A DNA stretch of 7,873 nt, from NCBI GenBank assembly GCA_900753285.1, contig CAADYN010000018.1, forward strand, positions 1 through 7,873, written 5' to 3'. This document shows, one piece after another, positions 6,787-7,873 of this stretch. The position numbers and the translations under genes are program-made. The notes under the pieces were generated by a model that was not told the DNA's origin, did not search any database, and was given only the letters and a program-made list of their open reading frames with translations. The stretch comes from Clostridia bacterium (GTDB lineage: Bacteria; Bacillota; Clostridia; Oscillospirales; CAG-272). Position 1 is the stretch's first letter. Every line of letters starts with the position of its first letter.

Positions 6787-6790
6787 CTCC
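6787..6790 (-). promoter_or_regulatory. Ribosome binding site supporting the GTG start of the acetyltransferase
   Basis: Read on the - strand, TTGGAG then TTTACC precedes GTG, a 6-nt spacing. No comparable site precedes the nearby ATG codons at 6756 or 6741; the bases before 6756 read CTCCTTTTAT, the complement of a ribosome site. Confidence 0.65.
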
Positions 6791-6802
6791 AATTTTATTT
6801 TA

Positions 6803-7384
6803 CTAAATTTCAAGCTCGCGCAGAACCTTGTTTTTCCCGTCGGAGAGTATTTCCACAAGCGGATTTTCACTCATCTCTCCCGAGAAATACCGCCTTGCAA
6901 GCTCTTTTACCCTCTTAAGCGACCTCTCATCTTCCATGACGCGCTCGGCTTCGTTAAAGAAATACTGGTCGTATGAGAAAACTCGGCTTCCGTCTGCCTC
7001 TACCTCAAGCAGCTTCACTTGTTCTCTCGTAAAGTCCCCGCTGTCAAGGCAGTCGTCACGCAGGTATTTCACGGCTTCGTCAGCTGTCTTGCAGTAGTAA
7101 ACGCATCCGACGCGGCTGACAGCCCTCTCACCGAACTCATACCGTCTGACGTATTCAAACACGCCTTCAACCGAGTCCTTCACGTAGTTCTCGCGTTTGC
7201 GTAGTCCGAGGGCGCACAGCTCACGGGAGTAGTACATTGCCGAGAGAAACGTACTCCAGAAGCAGTCCTCGCCTTTTTCGAGCGCAAAGACAAATGGTTC
7301 GGCAAATCTGCGCAGCTTGTTGAAATCGTTCAGCAGCTCGCCGCCGTCCTTGTACGAGTCAACGGAATAGTGGTACAGTATCAT
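6803..7384 (-). CDS. Hypothetical protein, 193 residues, possible ADP-ribosyltransferase-like fold
   Basis: Not assigned with certainty. A soluble, charged protein with no signal peptide or membrane span. It opens with MILYHYSVDSY, has a middle section with ALGLRKRENYVKDSVEGVF (58-76) and EYVRR, then GCVYYCKTADEAVKYL (93-108), LLEVEADGSRVFSYDQYFF (125-143), and a charged helical C-terminus. An early Tyr-His, a later strand resembling the GxVYFC..scEeA.. pattern, and an LLEVE-type strand recall the small DUF2441-like proteins thought to share an ADP-ribosyltransferase-like fold. This is recollection, not a search result, and no catalytic triad can be claimed. The ATG overlaps the stop of the upstream membrane-protein gene by one base (TAATG), with no good ribosome site, so translation is probably coupled. 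It ends with TAG followed at once by an in-frame TAA. The acetyltransferase follows after 22 bp. Confidence 0.75.
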   Translation of the reverse strand: MILYHYSVDSYKDGGELLNDFNKLRRFAEPFVFALEKGEDCFWSTFLSAMYYSRELCALGLRKRENYVKDSVEGVFEYVRRYEFGERAVSRVGCVYYCKTADEAVKYLRDDCLDSGDFTREQVKLLEVEADGSRVFSYDQYFFNEAERVMEDERSLKRVKELARRYFSGEMSENPLVEILSDGKNKVLRELEI

Positions 7385-7632
7385 TACATTGTATATCCGT
7401 AGCCGCTGAAATAACTGTCCATGTCGATGCCTAATTCCTTGAACACTGCCGAGAAGACGACGCCTGCTATGATTCCGAGGATTATTCCTATGGCTATCCA
7501 GATGAGCTTGGAGCGCGCAAAGTTTTTAATATTCTTGTTCTTCGGCGCAAACGCCATTATAAGACAGATAATCCAACCTATTGCAGGGAGAGAGAACAGC
7601 AAATTCAATCCGAAAAACGCACCGGTCGTCAC
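7384..7632 (-). CDS. Surviving C-terminal two-helix membrane segment (possible re-initiation at GTG)
   Basis: This is the part of the interrupted gene downstream of the TAG that still begins with a usable start codon. GTG at 7632 would give 82 residues: a first hydrophobic helix at about 6-28 (FFGLNLLFSLPAIGWI...), a polar loop with KNKNIKNFARSK, a second at about 43-64 (LIWIAIGIILGIIAGVVF...), and an exposed C-terminus MDSYFSGYGYTM. There is no convincing ribosome site before this GTG (the nearest purine run, GAGGA, is about 20 nt away), and it lies in the middle of the larger frame. It is therefore more likely part of the repeat protein than an independent gene. The stop shares its last base with the ATG of the next gene. 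Confidence 0.4.
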   Translation of the reverse strand: MTTGAFFGLNLLFSLPAIGWIICLIMAFAPKNKNIKNFARSKLIWIAIGIILGIIAGVVFSAVFKELGIDMDSYFSGYGYTM

Positions 7633-7692
7633 AACTGCATTTTGAGCGTAATCCTCGGGAGACTGGCTATAATAATCCGGCTGAGGTTGAGC

Positions 7693-7872
7693 ATACTGCT
7701 GATTATACGGAGCGGAATACTGATTCTACGGCTGAGCATACTGCTGGCTGTTCGGAGCGGAGTACTGATTCTGCTGCTGGGCATTCTGCTGGCTGCTCGG
7801 AGCGGAGTACTGATTCTGAGGCTGGGCATTCTGCTGGCTGCTCGGAGCGGAGTACTGATTCTGAGGCTGGGC
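7693..7872. repeat. Four tandem 45-bp units coding for a 15-residue Gln/Asn/Pro-rich repeat
   Basis: Units lie at 7828-7872, 7783-7827, 7738-7782 and 7693-7737. The first two are identical over all 45 bases, the third differs at four bases, and the fourth is clearly more diverged and contains the TAG. A fifth, poorly matching unit (AQPQPDYYSQSPEDY) follows toward the membrane domain. The array runs off the right edge, so the total copy number is unknown. On the protein level the unit reads AQPQNQYSAPSSQQN on the - strand. Confidence 0.9.
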
Positions 7873-7873
7873 A

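Larger units (their letters stand above)
7384..7873 (-). pseudogene. Q/N/P-rich repeat membrane protein, interrupted by in-frame TAG and cut by window edge
   Basis: Read leftward from 7872, one frame gives repeats of AQPQNQYSAPSSQQN, a short linker rich in Tyr, Ser and Asp, then a membrane domain ending at TAA (7384-7386). The N-terminus lies outside the window. In the fourth repeat the codon that is CAG elsewhere is TAG (7726-7728), splitting the frame. The membrane part has two hydrophobic helices separated by KNKNIKNFARSKLIW. Together with LLFSLPAIGWIICLIMAFA this is a pattern I recall from many clostridial proteins that join a low-complexity N-terminus to two helices; the role is unknown. 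The protein would sit in the cytoplasmic membrane, with the flexible repeats probably exposed on one side. The split could be a true nonsense mutation, an assembly error within near-identical repeats, or tolerated read-through. Confidence 0.6.

Noticed and set aside
6757..6802. Promoter before the acetyltransferase gene
   Set aside because: TAAAAT and TTGAAA are present nearby, but only about 5 nt apart instead of about 17, and the gap is short enough for simple co-transcription.
7629..7829. Ser/Arg/Ile-rich 66-residue open frame in the repeat region
   Set aside because: It is an out-of-frame reading of the 45-bp repeats; the Gln/Pro-rich frame leads directly into the membrane domain.

Overview
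The window looks like chromosomal DNA of a Clostridia-type member of the Bacillota, possibly Oscillospiraceae/Ruminococcaceae-like. The reasons are strong GGAGG-type ribosome binding sites, tightly packed and overlapping genes, the gene order pstC-pstA-pstB-phoU-response regulator-kinase, a MIWCVEDD-type PhoB N-terminus, and roughly half G+C by eye. No database search could be run, so the taxonomy is an inference.

Positions 1-5370 (+ strand) hold a phosphate-uptake and phosphate-sensing operon. It contains the C-terminal part of the permease PstC (its start, and probably pstS, lie left of the window), then PstA, the ATPase PstB, PhoU, a PhoB-type response regulator and a PhoR-type histidine kinase with a PAS domain. 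From pstA onward the genes almost touch: the pstA stop lies beside the pstB ribosome site, pstB/phoU overlap by 1 nt, and phoU/phoB and phoB/phoR each overlap by 4 nt (ATGA). The one real gap, between pstC and pstA, carries a long imperfect hairpin. PstC and PstA form the channel and PstB drives it. PhoU links transporter state to the PhoR kinase, and PhoB is the output.

Positions 5359-5598 are a compact convergent junction. They hold two copies of a tandem repeat unit (97 and 70 bp) of unknown function. The first copy starts inside the last codons of phoR and carries an extra 28 bp with a perfect 10-bp palindrome. A hairpin terminator flanked by A- and T-tracts follows and appears to serve both strands.

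Positions 5596-7873 (- strand) hold a second probable operon, read right to left. It begins with a membrane protein whose Q/N/P/Y-rich 15-residue repeats are interrupted by an in-frame TAG. It continues with a 193-residue protein of unknown function, a GNAT acetyltransferase that probably starts at GTG, and a class I SAM-dependent methyltransferase. The promoter of this operon is right of the window.

No RNA genes, CRISPR arrays, insertion sequences or phage genes were seen. The most unusual items are the repeat cluster after phoR and the amber-interrupted repeat protein at the right edge.
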